Assembly (NCBI GenBank): GCA_019931105.1
Contig: JAIOUW010000001.1
Coordinates: 248,001-312,000, forward strand
Reading direction: 5' to 3'
Source: Flavobacteriaceae bacterium NBU2977
GTDB lineage: Bacteria; Bacteroidota; Bacteroidia; Flavobacteriales; Flavobacteriaceae
Length of the DNA stretch: 64,000 bases
Position numbers and translations under genes: made by a program. Positions within the stretch are counted from its first letter, which is position 1. Each line of letters starts with the position of its first letter. The notes under the pieces were generated by a model. That model saw nothing but the letters and a program-made list of their open reading frames with translations. It did not search any database and had not been told where the DNA came from. Shown piece after piece: positions 23,701-32,563 of this stretch.

Positions 23701-25803
23701 TTATTGATATACCCTTATATAATCGACTTCCATTGTATCTTCTGTAAAGGCAGGATCAATAGCTCCACCTAGTGTTCCGCCAACCGCGATATTCATTATG
23801 AAAAAGAAATCACTGTTGAACGGAGTATCTGTAGAATTCACAAAACTTAGGTGTATAAGTTCATCGTCCACCACAAATTTGATGCTTTCCGGAGTCCACT
23901 CAACTGTGTAGTTATGAAACTCTGAAGTTGCTGTAGGTACTGATGTTGATGCCGTAACGGCCGTACCACCGAAATTACCTGGATAGTGCAATGCACTAGA
24001 GGTTACATTTGGGTTATTGCCCACATGTTCCATGATATCAATTTCACCGCACGTAGGCCATCCTACGTCAGCGAAATTTGCCCCTAGCGCCCAAAGAGCC
24101 GGCCATGTACCTCCGGCTGTAGGAAGTTTGGCTCTGACCTCTACCCTTCCATAGGTAAATTCATAAAGGTTTTCCGATTTAATCCTTGCTGAAGTGTACG
24201 CCGCATCACCCAAAGGGCTCACGCCGAAATCAAAGAACAGAACTACTCTGTCATAAGTAAATGCCGGTGCTGCGCTAAGATCAAAAGTCAGTGTTTCCCA
24301 AGCCTCAGCTACCGCTGTGGTCGCATCTACTTCCACGAATTCGTCTGCATTCGCCTTGTTCTCAAGCTTCAACCGCACCACGGCACCAACCTCCGGGGAC
24401 CATGTTTTCACACTCATACTCGTATACGTATTCAAATCGAGAGGAGTGGGTAAATCAAAGAAAGAGCCGGCCCAAACTTCCGCACCAACGGGCTTTGTTG
24501 ATTCAGCAACGGATAAAGATGTATTCTCACCCGACGCGTCCGGGTTGTCAACCACCGTGGTCGATGCACCGCCAAATCCAGTAAAAGCCGGAGGCGTTCC
24601 CTCAAAATCCTCTACGGTTGATGTTGCCCCTCCTGAAGCGACCAAAGTTACGTCATCATAATAATGCGTGGCACCACTAGCATCGCCCGAAGCCTTCGCC
24701 GTAATCTTCAGTACTCCATCCTCAACCCTTACGTTTTCAGGATTATCGGTATACGACTGTGACTCTCCGTTACCCCAGCCACCTGCGCCAAGATCATAGG
24801 TCCAATTTGCAGGATTAGGTGCGCCATCTATATCAAATTCATCTGACCAAACCAAGTTGTCATATATGGTCTCCAGATTTTCATCACCTCCTCCTGTAGC
24901 AGGAGCCGAGGTAAACCTAAGGTACCAAGCCAAATCAGCATTCATGGTATCATAGGTTCTCACGTATAACAAGTCCTCAGTAATTGTGAGAATCTCATAA
25001 GTTGAAGAACCTACATAATAACTCATAAACCCGCCATCGGAAAAGTCCATTTGAATGCCCGTAGTTTCTCCTTCCGGAACATTACCACTGACAGATGATA
25101 TCGTCACCGTTTTTGAGCCTGAGGTATCAAAATCATAACAAGCATCCTCAGTTTCCGCACCACCGGCTACCTCTTTATGCGCCACATTAAAGAAAGTCTG
25201 ACCTTTGTTGTCAAGAACGTAAGACAACTCTCCGGTCGAATCTACAGAAAAGGTCAACTCGTCATCACAAAAGCAATCGGAGATATCGGCACCACATTTT
25301 TCAAATGCCTGGGCCGAGTACCATTTAGGATACCACCAATCGCCATCAATACCTTCTCTCGCTGGGCCTAAACCTAAATGGCCCGGCTGTGAAGCCGCCA
25401 AAAACCATGTTTTAGAACTACCATTCGTCAAAAGACCGACCTCCTCCGGAATCTCTACGGTAACAGTTACAGTCACCTGTATTGTTTCAGTAAGACTAGA
25501 TCCATCGTTACCATTGGCAGTCACGGTCACGGTATAATTATTTTCGCCCGCCATCTCATAGGTCTTTACTATAAATCCAGTAAGGGACTCTCCAGTGGTA
25601 CCATCACCAAAATCAAAACTGAATGATTTTGCGCCAGAGGCTGTAGCCCTTATTGTTACGGTACCAGATCCATCGTCCTGAACTTCAGGGGTCACTGATA
25701 AATTAGCAAGAGGGCCGTTGACCGGACCGTCATCCTCTTCACAACTAAATGCGATTATGAGTAACGCGATAAAAACATACTTAAATTTTTTCATATTGTT
25801 CAA
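23701..25803 (-). CDS. GH16 beta-glucanase lipoprotein (laminarinase-like) with PKD and nested accessory domain
   Basis: 700 residues. Lipoprotein signal IALLIIAFSC (Cys21), a PKD-type domain at about 35-115 (FDFGDGTTGESL), an unassigned region at 120-300 with several cysteines, then GH16. The GH16 fold begins NLVWSDEFDIDGAPNPANW near 320 and its active site is EIDIMEH (nucleophile E587, acid/base E592) after GTWPALWALGANF. Between about 375 and 535 the GH16 fold is interrupted by a ~160-residue jelly-roll-like domain (SVKTWSPEVGAVVRLKLENK; WETLTFDLS). Surface-anchored endo-beta-1,3(4)-glucanase is the likely role. An ATG nine bases downstream (25794) is an alternative start. Confidence 0.9.
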   Translation of the reverse strand: MNNMKKFKYVFIALLIIAFSCEEDDGPVNGPLANLSVTPEVQDDGSGTVTIRATASGAKSFSFDFGDGTTGESLTGFIVKTYEMAGENNYTVTVTANGNDGSSLTETIQVTVTVTVEIPEEVGLLTNGSSKTWFLAASQPGHLGLGPAREGIDGDWWYPKWYSAQAFEKCGADISDCFCDDELTFSVDSTGELSYVLDNKGQTFFNVAHKEVAGGAETEDACYDFDTSGSKTVTISSVSGNVPEGETTGIQMDFSDGGFMSYYVGSSTYEILTITEDLLYVRTYDTMNADLAWYLRFTSAPATGGGDENLETIYDNLVWSDEFDIDGAPNPANWTYDLGAGGWGNGESQSYTDNPENVRVEDGVLKITAKASGDASGATHYYDDVTLVASGGATSTVEDFEGTPPAFTGFGGASTTVVDNPDASGENTSLSVAESTKPVGAEVWAGSFFDLPTPLDLNTYTSMSVKTWSPEVGAVVRLKLENKANADEFVEVDATTAVAEAWETLTFDLSAAPAFTYDRVVLFFDFGVSPLGDAAYTSARIKSENLYEFTYGRVEVRAKLPTAGGTWPALWALGANFADVGWPTCGEIDIMEHVGNNPNVTSSALHYPGNFGGTAVTASTSVPTATSEFHNYTVEWTPESIKFVVDDELIHLSFVNSTDTPFNSDFFFIMNIAVGGTLGGAIDPAFTEDTMEVDYIRVYQ

Positions 25804-25979
25804 TTTAATTCGGTTCGTTATACTTCAACATAAACATGATTGGCTATCATTGTGGAACACTATACACAGAATAACATTTGCAATGTATTGTATTGTTCTA
25901 TCAATTCAATAAAAAGAACCACTACAAAAAACATACAATTGAAAAATTATCCCAAAAATCAACCAAATACGTAACTTTT

Positions 25980-25987
25980 AGAGGTCT
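25980..25987. promoter_or_regulatory. AGAGGTCT motif upstream of the GH16 gene
   Basis: The same 8-mer, in similar TTTA...TTG context, occurs in the hairpin before the phosphorylase-like gene (20655-20662). It lies in the 283-base gap 25804-26086 that separates the regulator from GH16 and holds no gene. A shared operator is possible, but an 8-mer occurring twice in 6 kb is weak evidence. Confidence 0.2.
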
Positions 25988-26086
25988 CTTGACTGTTTTA
26001 TATAAGGAAGTAAATGGCTGAATTCTTGAGTTAATTCAACATCTTGTATAGGTAATGTTGTGGTAGATGGAGAGAAAGGAAAAAAT

Positions 26087-28951
26087 TTAAATATCCAAAA
26101 TATAGTCAGTTAGACCATCTTCGTGAATTAATTTCATCTTTTTGCGCAAACGATATCTCTTTACTTCAACACTGCGAACCGAAATATTCAATAATGGGGC
26201 AATCTCTTTTGAAGAAAGGTTTAATCTAAGGTAAGTACATAATCTGAGATCGTTTGCGGTTAATTCAGGATGCAAAGATTTTACTTTTTTCAAAAAATCC
26301 TTGTCGGCATGGTTAAAAGCATCTTCGAAGAATTTCCAGTCATCTGAGTTATTGATATTTCGATCGATGGTACGGATAACGGATTTTACCTGAGGAATAT
26401 TGGTACTATCCTTTAACTGATCTTTGATAGCATTTAAAAATTCGTTCTTTTTTATAATACTCATCGTCGATATCGCAAGTTCTCTATTCTTACTCTCAAC
26501 CTCTTCCTGCAACTTTTCATTTTTTATTTGGACGATTCTCTTTTGTGCCTTCAACTTCTTTCTCTTTATCTTTTTCTTATTGGCCCGTAATAGAAGTTCC
26601 TGCTGTTTTACATAATAGCGCTTGTATAATTTGTGAACCGAAAGCGCTAGAAGAATAAAAGTCAATACATAAATAAAAATGGCAAGATTGGACAAGAACC
26701 ATGGCCGTTCAATTCGAAAATCATAACCTGCCACATTTGATGAAATCAGATTACCAATTTTGGCCCTAACTTTAAAAGAATAGTTTCCATAAGGTAAGTT
26801 CTCAAAAGAAGCCTCAGATACAGTAGACCATTCGCTCCATGACTCATATATTCCTTTAAGCAAATATTGGTAGTTTACCTCTGTATATTTATCAAACTCC
26901 GGAACATGGTACGAAAAGAATAAATTGTTTTGACTGGATTTAAAGGAAATCGTTGAATCGGTATAAATTCTCTCTACCGGAGTGTCACTTGATTTTCTAG
27001 CGACTGAACTAATTCGAACGGTATATTCCTTCGATTTTAATTTAGTTAAATCGACGGTCAAGTAACCATTGGAAATACCTACCAAATATTTTTCATTGCC
27101 AATTGGGATCAAACTTTCAAAACCTAAAACCCCAAGGTTCTTTCTAACATGAGCAGGAATAGGTATTTTACTTATTTGCGAACGAGCATCCAATTTTCCT
27201 GGGGAGGTATAGACGATATTTCGTTCTGTAAAGCACCACAGGCGCTTAGCACGTTGGTCGGGAATAAAAATACCTATAGGGTCATCCTTTTCACCATAAA
27301 ACTGGTACGTTAAAACGGTATCGGGTAAAAATACTGCGTCCGTAACGTCATATTTAAAAATTCCATTGTTACAAGTGTAAAGTACATCTTCGGCATATCT
27401 CACAAGACTTGCCCCGATTCCTTTAGGTGGCTCATTTTCTTTACCAACAATTTTGGTATAGTCACTATCTACATAAAGCTTGTAGAGACCCTTGAATTCT
27501 CGATTCACTACTATGCGATTCTTGCCGATAAATTCGAAAAAACGGCTTGATATATCAAACCCTTCAATCGAATTTCTAAACTGCCATTCCGTTCCATTTT
27601 TTTTTAGAACACTCAACCCATTGAAATTACCTTGAAGCAATAGATCCTTTCGATTTGGAATCGGCTTGATATCCCATGTGCCCGGGAATTTTGAAATCAG
27701 CTTGGCCTTGGTTCCATTTACTACATACGTCCCTGAATTATGACCACAAAACAGAACATTATCAACAATTTTCAAAAGCCATACTTGCCCTTCGGTGCCC
27801 TTAACTTTCGTAAAATTCCCTTCGCTTTCGGCCTGTTTATAAAATAAGCCTTGATTCGTTCCAAGATATAGATAGTCTCGATATAATGTCGAGGCATAAA
27901 CCACTCCTATCTCCCCATTTTTATCTATGTATTCGTTAAATGGTGAATCCATATTAAGAATACTGATACCGTTATCAAGTGCCAACCATAGATTATGCTC
28001 CCTATCTTCAAAAATCGCTAAAACTGTATTGTTATTAAGCCCTTTTTTCTGGTTGATACTATGAATGACCTTGCCTGAACTGTCAATATGATATATACCG
28101 TTAGAAATGGTTCCGAGAACGATGGTACCATCTATAAGCTGAAGACTGCTGTAGACCTTGATAGATTCATTGTTTTCGCTAAAAGGATCATGCCATCGAA
28201 CCAAGTTTCCACCATTCAAAAAGTAAAATTCCCCTTTCTCGGTAACCAGTAACGGTCTATTATCGATGGAAAAAATCCCTAAAATCACGTCTTCTTTGAC
28301 AATGGGGTCGTCCGCTATTAAAATGGAAATTCCATTCTCGATCTTAAAAAGTCCAATACCAATACGGTGGTAGTAAACCGTTCCATTAAAATTAAACATA
28401 TGCGCTTTGATAGAACTCGCGTCTATGCTCTTAATGGATTTATCAGATGCGTTATAGATATAAATACGTTCGAGGCTTTGAAAAAGCACCCAATCATCCA
28501 ACTGTACAATATTCCAAAATTCCTCATCCTCCAATAGTTCCACGCCCAGGTCACCACTAATCGAATAATAAATAAGCTCCCCCCATGAATTCTTTTTCCA
28601 AAACCCGAACTCCATATAGCAGCCAGAATATATGATATCATTCACAGCCTTTACGGACCTGATTATTGAACCATTGGGTGAGCCATATAGCTTCCAAACC
28701 GAGCCATTATATTCGAGTAGACCTGCGTTATTGGCTACGTAGATATTCTCTTCTACTGACTGCGACACCCCCCAATTCTGGTTCTCCGCCCCATAATCGA
28801 TCGGTATGAAATTTTGGATTGGCGGATGCTCTTGACCCAAAGTCAAGACAACAAAAAATAACAAAAAAGATAGATTGAGTAACTTCTGTGGTGCCCTAAT
28901 CTTCAAGGTCCTAAAAAATGGAAAAAAGGGAAAATCAAACAATTTCAGCAC
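26087..28951 (-). CDS. Membrane-spanning propeller sensor with LuxR-type HTH (SusR-like regulator)
   Basis: 954 residues. A signal/anchor (LNLSFLLFFVVLTLG) is followed by a long periplasmic beta-propeller region (Reg_prop-like repeats, e.g. AIFEDREHNLWLALDNGISI), a Y_Y_Y domain near 690-755 (SFENLPYGNYSFKVRAKIG), one membrane helix (~760-780), a basic coiled coil (~785-835), and a C-terminal LuxR-type HTH (ELTANDLRLCTYLRLNLSSK; SVRSVEVKRYRLRKKM). It has no kinase domain, so a periplasmic glycan signal would pass directly to DNA binding. It lies next to the GH16 gene, its likely target. Its start overlaps the clpS 3' end by 17 bases, tying it to a housekeeping operon. Confidence 0.88.
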   Translation of the reverse strand: MLKLFDFPFFPFFRTLKIRAPQKLLNLSFLLFFVVLTLGQEHPPIQNFIPIDYGAENQNWGVSQSVEENIYVANNAGLLEYNGSVWKLYGSPNGSIIRSVKAVNDIIYSGCYMEFGFWKKNSWGELIYYSISGDLGVELLEDEEFWNIVQLDDWVLFQSLERIYIYNASDKSIKSIDASSIKAHMFNFNGTVYYHRIGIGLFKIENGISILIADDPIVKEDVILGIFSIDNRPLLVTEKGEFYFLNGGNLVRWHDPFSENNESIKVYSSLQLIDGTIVLGTISNGIYHIDSSGKVIHSINQKKGLNNNTVLAIFEDREHNLWLALDNGISILNMDSPFNEYIDKNGEIGVVYASTLYRDYLYLGTNQGLFYKQAESEGNFTKVKGTEGQVWLLKIVDNVLFCGHNSGTYVVNGTKAKLISKFPGTWDIKPIPNRKDLLLQGNFNGLSVLKKNGTEWQFRNSIEGFDISSRFFEFIGKNRIVVNREFKGLYKLYVDSDYTKIVGKENEPPKGIGASLVRYAEDVLYTCNNGIFKYDVTDAVFLPDTVLTYQFYGEKDDPIGIFIPDQRAKRLWCFTERNIVYTSPGKLDARSQISKIPIPAHVRKNLGVLGFESLIPIGNEKYLVGISNGYLTVDLTKLKSKEYTVRISSVARKSSDTPVERIYTDSTISFKSSQNNLFFSYHVPEFDKYTEVNYQYLLKGIYESWSEWSTVSEASFENLPYGNYSFKVRAKIGNLISSNVAGYDFRIERPWFLSNLAIFIYVLTFILLALSVHKLYKRYYVKQQELLLRANKKKIKRKKLKAQKRIVQIKNEKLQEEVESKNRELAISTMSIIKKNEFLNAIKDQLKDSTNIPQVKSVIRTIDRNINNSDDWKFFEDAFNHADKDFLKKVKSLHPELTANDLRLCTYLRLNLSSKEIAPLLNISVRSVEVKRYRLRKKMKLIHEDGLTDYILDI

Positions 28952-29210
28952 TCAGACCTGCTTGAAGTAAACCGCTACAACGTGGCTCAAGGTCACTATA
29001 TTCGCCTGTCTTAACGGTGCATTTGCCCTTGTGATGAACAATTAACGCGCATTGTTCCGCCTGTATTGGTGAATGTTCACAAACCGCGACCAAAGTTTCG
29101 ATTACATGGTCAAAAGTGTTTACCTCATCATTGAACAGCACGATTTCATTTTGTTTGACCGCTTCGTTTTCTAAAAGTAATTCTTCTGATATCTGTTCTT
29201 TGGTACCCAT
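28935..29210 (-). CDS. clpS: ATP-dependent Clp protease adaptor ClpS
   Basis: Delivers N-degron substrates to ClpAP-type proteases. The core VLFNDEVNTFDHVIETLVAV is the classical ClpS segment, and the ending CSGLLQAGLSAEIV is typical of Flavobacteriia. An ATG at 29231 would add MTIKKDF; the ATG at 29210 (MGTKEQISEE) gives the usual length of 91 residues and is preferred. It lies downstream of prmA and overlaps the regulator gene start. Confidence 0.93.
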   Translation of the reverse strand: MGTKEQISEELLLENEAVKQNEIVLFNDEVNTFDHVIETLVAVCEHSPIQAEQCALIVHHKGKCTVKTGEYSDLEPRCSGLLQAGLSAEIV

Positions 29211-29240
29211 AAAATCTTTTTTAATTGTCAAATACCTTTT

Positions 29241-30068
29241 CTAAAATACATATTTTACGGCAACCCAATTATTTTTTTTCAACTTTTTTTTGAACGCAAG
29301 ACCGTGTTCGACACAACATTCATCGATGATCCGATGGTCATCTTCATAGAACCCGCTTAAAAAAAGTAGGCCATTTTTGGTCAAACTTTCGACATACGAA
29401 GACATATCGTTCAGCAAAATATTACGATTGATATTCGCAATGATTATGTCATATCGTCTTTGTTTCAATAATTCGGCACCTCCCTCAAGAACCGTTATGT
29501 TCGTACATTTGTTGCGATCGACATTCTCCAAGGCGTTGAGATAGCACCAGTTGTCGATATCGATGGCATCAACGGCTTGTGCTCCCCGCATCTCGGCAAG
29601 AATGGCCAATACCCCGGTTCCACTTCCCATGTCGAGTACGGTCTTTTCCTTAAAATCGGTATCCAAGATAAATTGCAGCATCATGTGCGTGGTCTCATGG
29701 TGACCGGTACCGAAACTCATTTTGGGTTCAATGACGATATCATATTTCACATCGGGCTTTTCATGGAAAGGCGCCCGTACCATACATTGGCTTCCTACCT
29801 TTATGGGGTTAAAATTTGTTTCCCAGGTCGCATTCCAATTTTCCTGTTCAATTTCCTTGATTTCGAAATCGATTTTGAAGTTGGGATTTTTTAATACTTT
29901 TATCCCATCCAAGACATCTGCCTCGTATTCCTCCTTTTGGATATAGGCCAAAACCCCTTCCTTATTTTCAACGAAGCTTTCAAAACCTGCTTCGCCCAAT
30001 TCGGCAATCAAAATATCTGAAGCCGGTTGAAGTGGGGCTACTTTGAAACTGTACTCTATGTAAACCAT
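29241..30068 (-). CDS. prmA: Ribosomal protein L11 methyltransferase
   Basis: SAM-dependent trimethylation of ribosomal protein L11. 275 residues: N-terminal substrate-recognition domain (FKVAPLQPASDILIAELGEA) and a C-terminal Rossmann methyltransferase with the linker MSFGTGHHETTHMML, motif I VLDMGSGTGVLAILAEMRGA, and IIIANINRNILL. Cytoplasmic. It sits between tpiA and clpS in a same-strand cluster with short gaps, a gene order common in Flavobacteriia. Confidence 0.95.
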   Translation of the reverse strand: MVYIEYSFKVAPLQPASDILIAELGEAGFESFVENKEGVLAYIQKEEYEADVLDGIKVLKNPNFKIDFEIKEIEQENWNATWETNFNPIKVGSQCMVRAPFHEKPDVKYDIVIEPKMSFGTGHHETTHMMLQFILDTDFKEKTVLDMGSGTGVLAILAEMRGAQAVDAIDIDNWCYLNALENVDRNKCTNITVLEGGAELLKQRRYDIIIANINRNILLNDMSSYVESLTKNGLLFLSGFYEDDHRIIDECCVEHGLAFKKKLKKNNWVAVKYVF

Positions 30069-30123
30069 TTGTCAGGTGTCTTGGTCGATTTGACACGGTT
30101 AGGAAGCATCAGCTACGCGAACG

Positions 30124-30873
30124 TTAGATCGCCTTGATGATGGCCGTAAAATCATCGGCATTCAAAGAAGCTCCGCCGATAAGTCCGCCATCGACATCGG
30201 GTTTGGAGAAAATCTCCTCGGCATTGTTGGGTTTCACACTGCCGCCATATAAGATGGACACCGATTCTGATATCGAGGCATCGTTTGCTTCAGAAATCGT
30301 TTTTCGAATAAAGGCGTGCATTTCCTGGGCTTGCTCAGGTGAGGCGGTCTCTCCGGTTCCGATCGCCCATACGGGCTCATAGGCCAACACGATATGTTGC
30401 CAAGCGGAATCCTTCAAAGAAAAAAGTGCATTTTTCAATTGACTTTCAACAATATTGAAATGATTTCCCGCTTTTCTATCGGCCAATTCTTCCCCGAAAC
30501 AAAACATAACTCGCAAACCTTTGTTCAAGGCCATGGCCACTTTTTTGGCCAAAATCTCATCGGTTTCGCCAAAATAGGCGCGACGTTCAGAATGACCGAT
30601 AATCACAGTCTCGATACCGATTTCCAATAACATGTCAGCCGATATTTCCCCTGTATAGGCACCGTTTTCGGCAAAGTGCATATTCTGGGCAATCACCTCA
30701 ATGGCAGAGCCCTCGAGCTGGCGCACGGCGCCGGTCAAATTTACATAGGTAGGCGCCACCATAACTTCGGCATCGGTGTCTGGCAACATAGCGGAAAGCC
30801 GTGTTACCAAAGCTTCCGTTTCAGATAAGGTTTTGTTCATTTTCCAGTTTCCGGCTACTATTTTGTTTCTCAT
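30124..30873 (-). CDS. tpiA: Triosephosphate isomerase
   Basis: Interconverts dihydroxyacetone phosphate and glyceraldehyde-3-phosphate. 249 residues, normal length. N-terminus MRNKIVAGNWKMNKTL with active-site Asn and Lys, catalytic His in VIIGHSERRAYFGE, catalytic Glu in VLAYEPVWAIGTGETAS, and phosphate-binding SILYGGSVKPNN. Cytoplasmic glycolytic enzyme. It is 19 bases downstream of the BT_3928-family gene and 55 bases upstream of prmA. Confidence 0.98.
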   Translation of the reverse strand: MRNKIVAGNWKMNKTLSETEALVTRLSAMLPDTDAEVMVAPTYVNLTGAVRQLEGSAIEVIAQNMHFAENGAYTGEISADMLLEIGIETVIIGHSERRAYFGETDEILAKKVAMALNKGLRVMFCFGEELADRKAGNHFNIVESQLKNALFSLKDSAWQHIVLAYEPVWAIGTGETASPEQAQEMHAFIRKTISEANDASISESVSILYGGSVKPNNAEEIFSKPDVDGGLIGGASLNADDFTAIIKAI

Positions 30874-30892
30874 TTATAGAATGTTTAATTTC

Positions 30893-32563
30893 TCATTGCT
30901 TCTGTTGATCTATCTCTGACTGGGCTTTTGCCTCTTCGATGGTCAGGGGTTTGTATTCAAAACCCTCGCCAAATATGCGCTTGGCGTCTTCTTCAACGGT
31001 ATTTGAAAAGCCTGCTTCTTTTCTCCTCTTATTTACTTCTTCGTGGTTTTCAATTGGCCAGATAAAGGCCACTTCGTCAGGCGTTCCGATAAAATTGGCT
31101 CTTCCTTGGGTACCATATAACTGTGGTTTCCCCTGCTGCATCAATTGCCTGTCGAGCATCATAGCGTAAAGTCGAAAGGGCAGCTCATCTTTTTCGGCGG
31201 CTTCTTTTATCAGGTCGATATACTGGTCGATTTTATTGGAATGCTGAATGACGTACCATGCGGCGGTGCTCGTCTCATCACCCACCAAGCTTTTTCCCGG
31301 ATAACCATACATTGCAATCACCTTTTCCACAAATTCGATATTGGCACTATCGATAAGTGCCTGTTTCTGCCAGTCTTCGGGAGTATGGTTTTCACGATAT
31401 TTTTGATCCAGGACCATTACGCTGTCCAGGCGTTTCTTCAAATTCAAATCAAGAGCGTTGGGGCGGTCATTGGTGAACACAAGCTCATCCAAATCATTAT
31501 AATGCACTTTTTGCTCGATAGTACCCCTATGCAATACCAATACCCCGGGGTTTGAACGCACGATTGTTTTTAGGGCCGTCTCATCGGTAAAATAAAACTT
31601 GAAATTCAGATTATGATCAGAAACGATCTTGTCGCTTAACTCAGGCCCTGATGCCGACATACCGATAACCTTGTAATGATTTTGGAGCGCGAGGTCGGTA
31701 GTCTTTTTGATCTCGTCAAAGACCGGATCGCTTTTATAAAGGTCGTAGGCCACGACCATAACCAACTTAGGTTCTTGCAAGAGCGATGGTGCGAAATCCT
31801 CCCCGTTCTGTTCTATGGTAAAATCGTGTATGGGCGGCTCATAACCCGCCTGTACCTCCGTGGTCTCAACATCGATAAATTCGCCATCCACTGTTGGATA
31901 ATCCCCTTGGGTGATCACTATTTTTTCGCCTTCGCTTGTCTTAAATCGCCATGCGTAGTCGTAAACGGCTTGTGGCGCACCTTCGGGCACGATCATTCCT
32001 TCTTCTATGTTGGCACCTATCTTATAAGGCCTGAAATCGATTTCCGGTAAATGATTTAATACGTGATACGCATATATACCACTTAGCAACAAAGCTATGG
32101 CAACAACAATGGTTTTCATAACGGGGCCTAAAAACGAGGTAATATGTTTTCGACCAACAAATAAGACAATGATGAGTACGAGTAGAATTATGTCTTTGGT
32201 AAATGATTCCCATGGGGTGAGTTTAATGGCATCCCCAAAACAACCACAATCGGTTACCTTGTTGAAATAAGCCGAATAGAAGGTCAGAAATGTAAAAAAT
32301 ACGATCATCAACAATAAGCTCCATACTGTGAATTTTACTCGAAAACCAATAAGGAGCATGACCCCCAAAAGCACCTCGAATATGACAACGAATACGGAAA
32401 TAGCCAAAGCGTGCGGCTCAAAAAACGGCAAATCTAAAACGCCGGCACTAAAATATTCTTCCAATTTAAAGGAAAAACCCATCGGGTCGTTCAATTTAAT
32501 GAGACCACTTATAATAAAAAGTATTCCGACGAGCACTCTACTGATATGTACCAAATATTTCAT
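30893..32563 (-). CDS. BT_3928 family protein: DoxX/MauE-like membrane domain fused to a soluble domain
   Basis: 556 residues. The N-terminal ~175 residues hold five hydrophobic segments with DoxX/MauE features: ISGLIKLNDPMGFSFKLEEY and the cysteine motif DCGCFGDAIKLTPWESFTKD. The rest is soluble; residues ~235-350 look thioredoxin-like without an obvious CXXC active site. This is the layout of the Bacteroidota BT_3928 family, found regularly near tpiA and DUF1599 genes. MauE relatives take part in disulfide chemistry, so a redox role at the membrane is possible but unproven. Its start overlaps the DUF1599 gene stop by four bases. Confidence 0.85.
   Translation of the reverse strand: MKYLVHISRVLVGILFIISGLIKLNDPMGFSFKLEEYFSAGVLDLPFFEPHALAISVFVVIFEVLLGVMLLIGFRVKFTVWSLLLMIVFFTFLTFYSAYFNKVTDCGCFGDAIKLTPWESFTKDIILLVLIIVLFVGRKHITSFLGPVMKTIVVAIALLLSGIYAYHVLNHLPEIDFRPYKIGANIEEGMIVPEGAPQAVYDYAWRFKTSEGEKIVITQGDYPTVDGEFIDVETTEVQAGYEPPIHDFTIEQNGEDFAPSLLQEPKLVMVVAYDLYKSDPVFDEIKKTTDLALQNHYKVIGMSASGPELSDKIVSDHNLNFKFYFTDETALKTIVRSNPGVLVLHRGTIEQKVHYNDLDELVFTNDRPNALDLNLKKRLDSVMVLDQKYRENHTPEDWQKQALIDSANIEFVEKVIAMYGYPGKSLVGDETSTAAWYVIQHSNKIDQYIDLIKEAAEKDELPFRLYAMMLDRQLMQQGKPQLYGTQGRANFIGTPDEVAFIWPIENHEEVNKRRKEAGFSNTVEEDAKRIFGEGFEYKPLTIEEAKAQSEIDQQKQ

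Noticed and set aside
24291-24661. Two overlapping plus-strand frames inside the GH16 gene
   Set aside because: They fall in the inserted accessory domain region of GH16 and result from its Ala/Ser/Thr-rich codons; no start or product is plausible.
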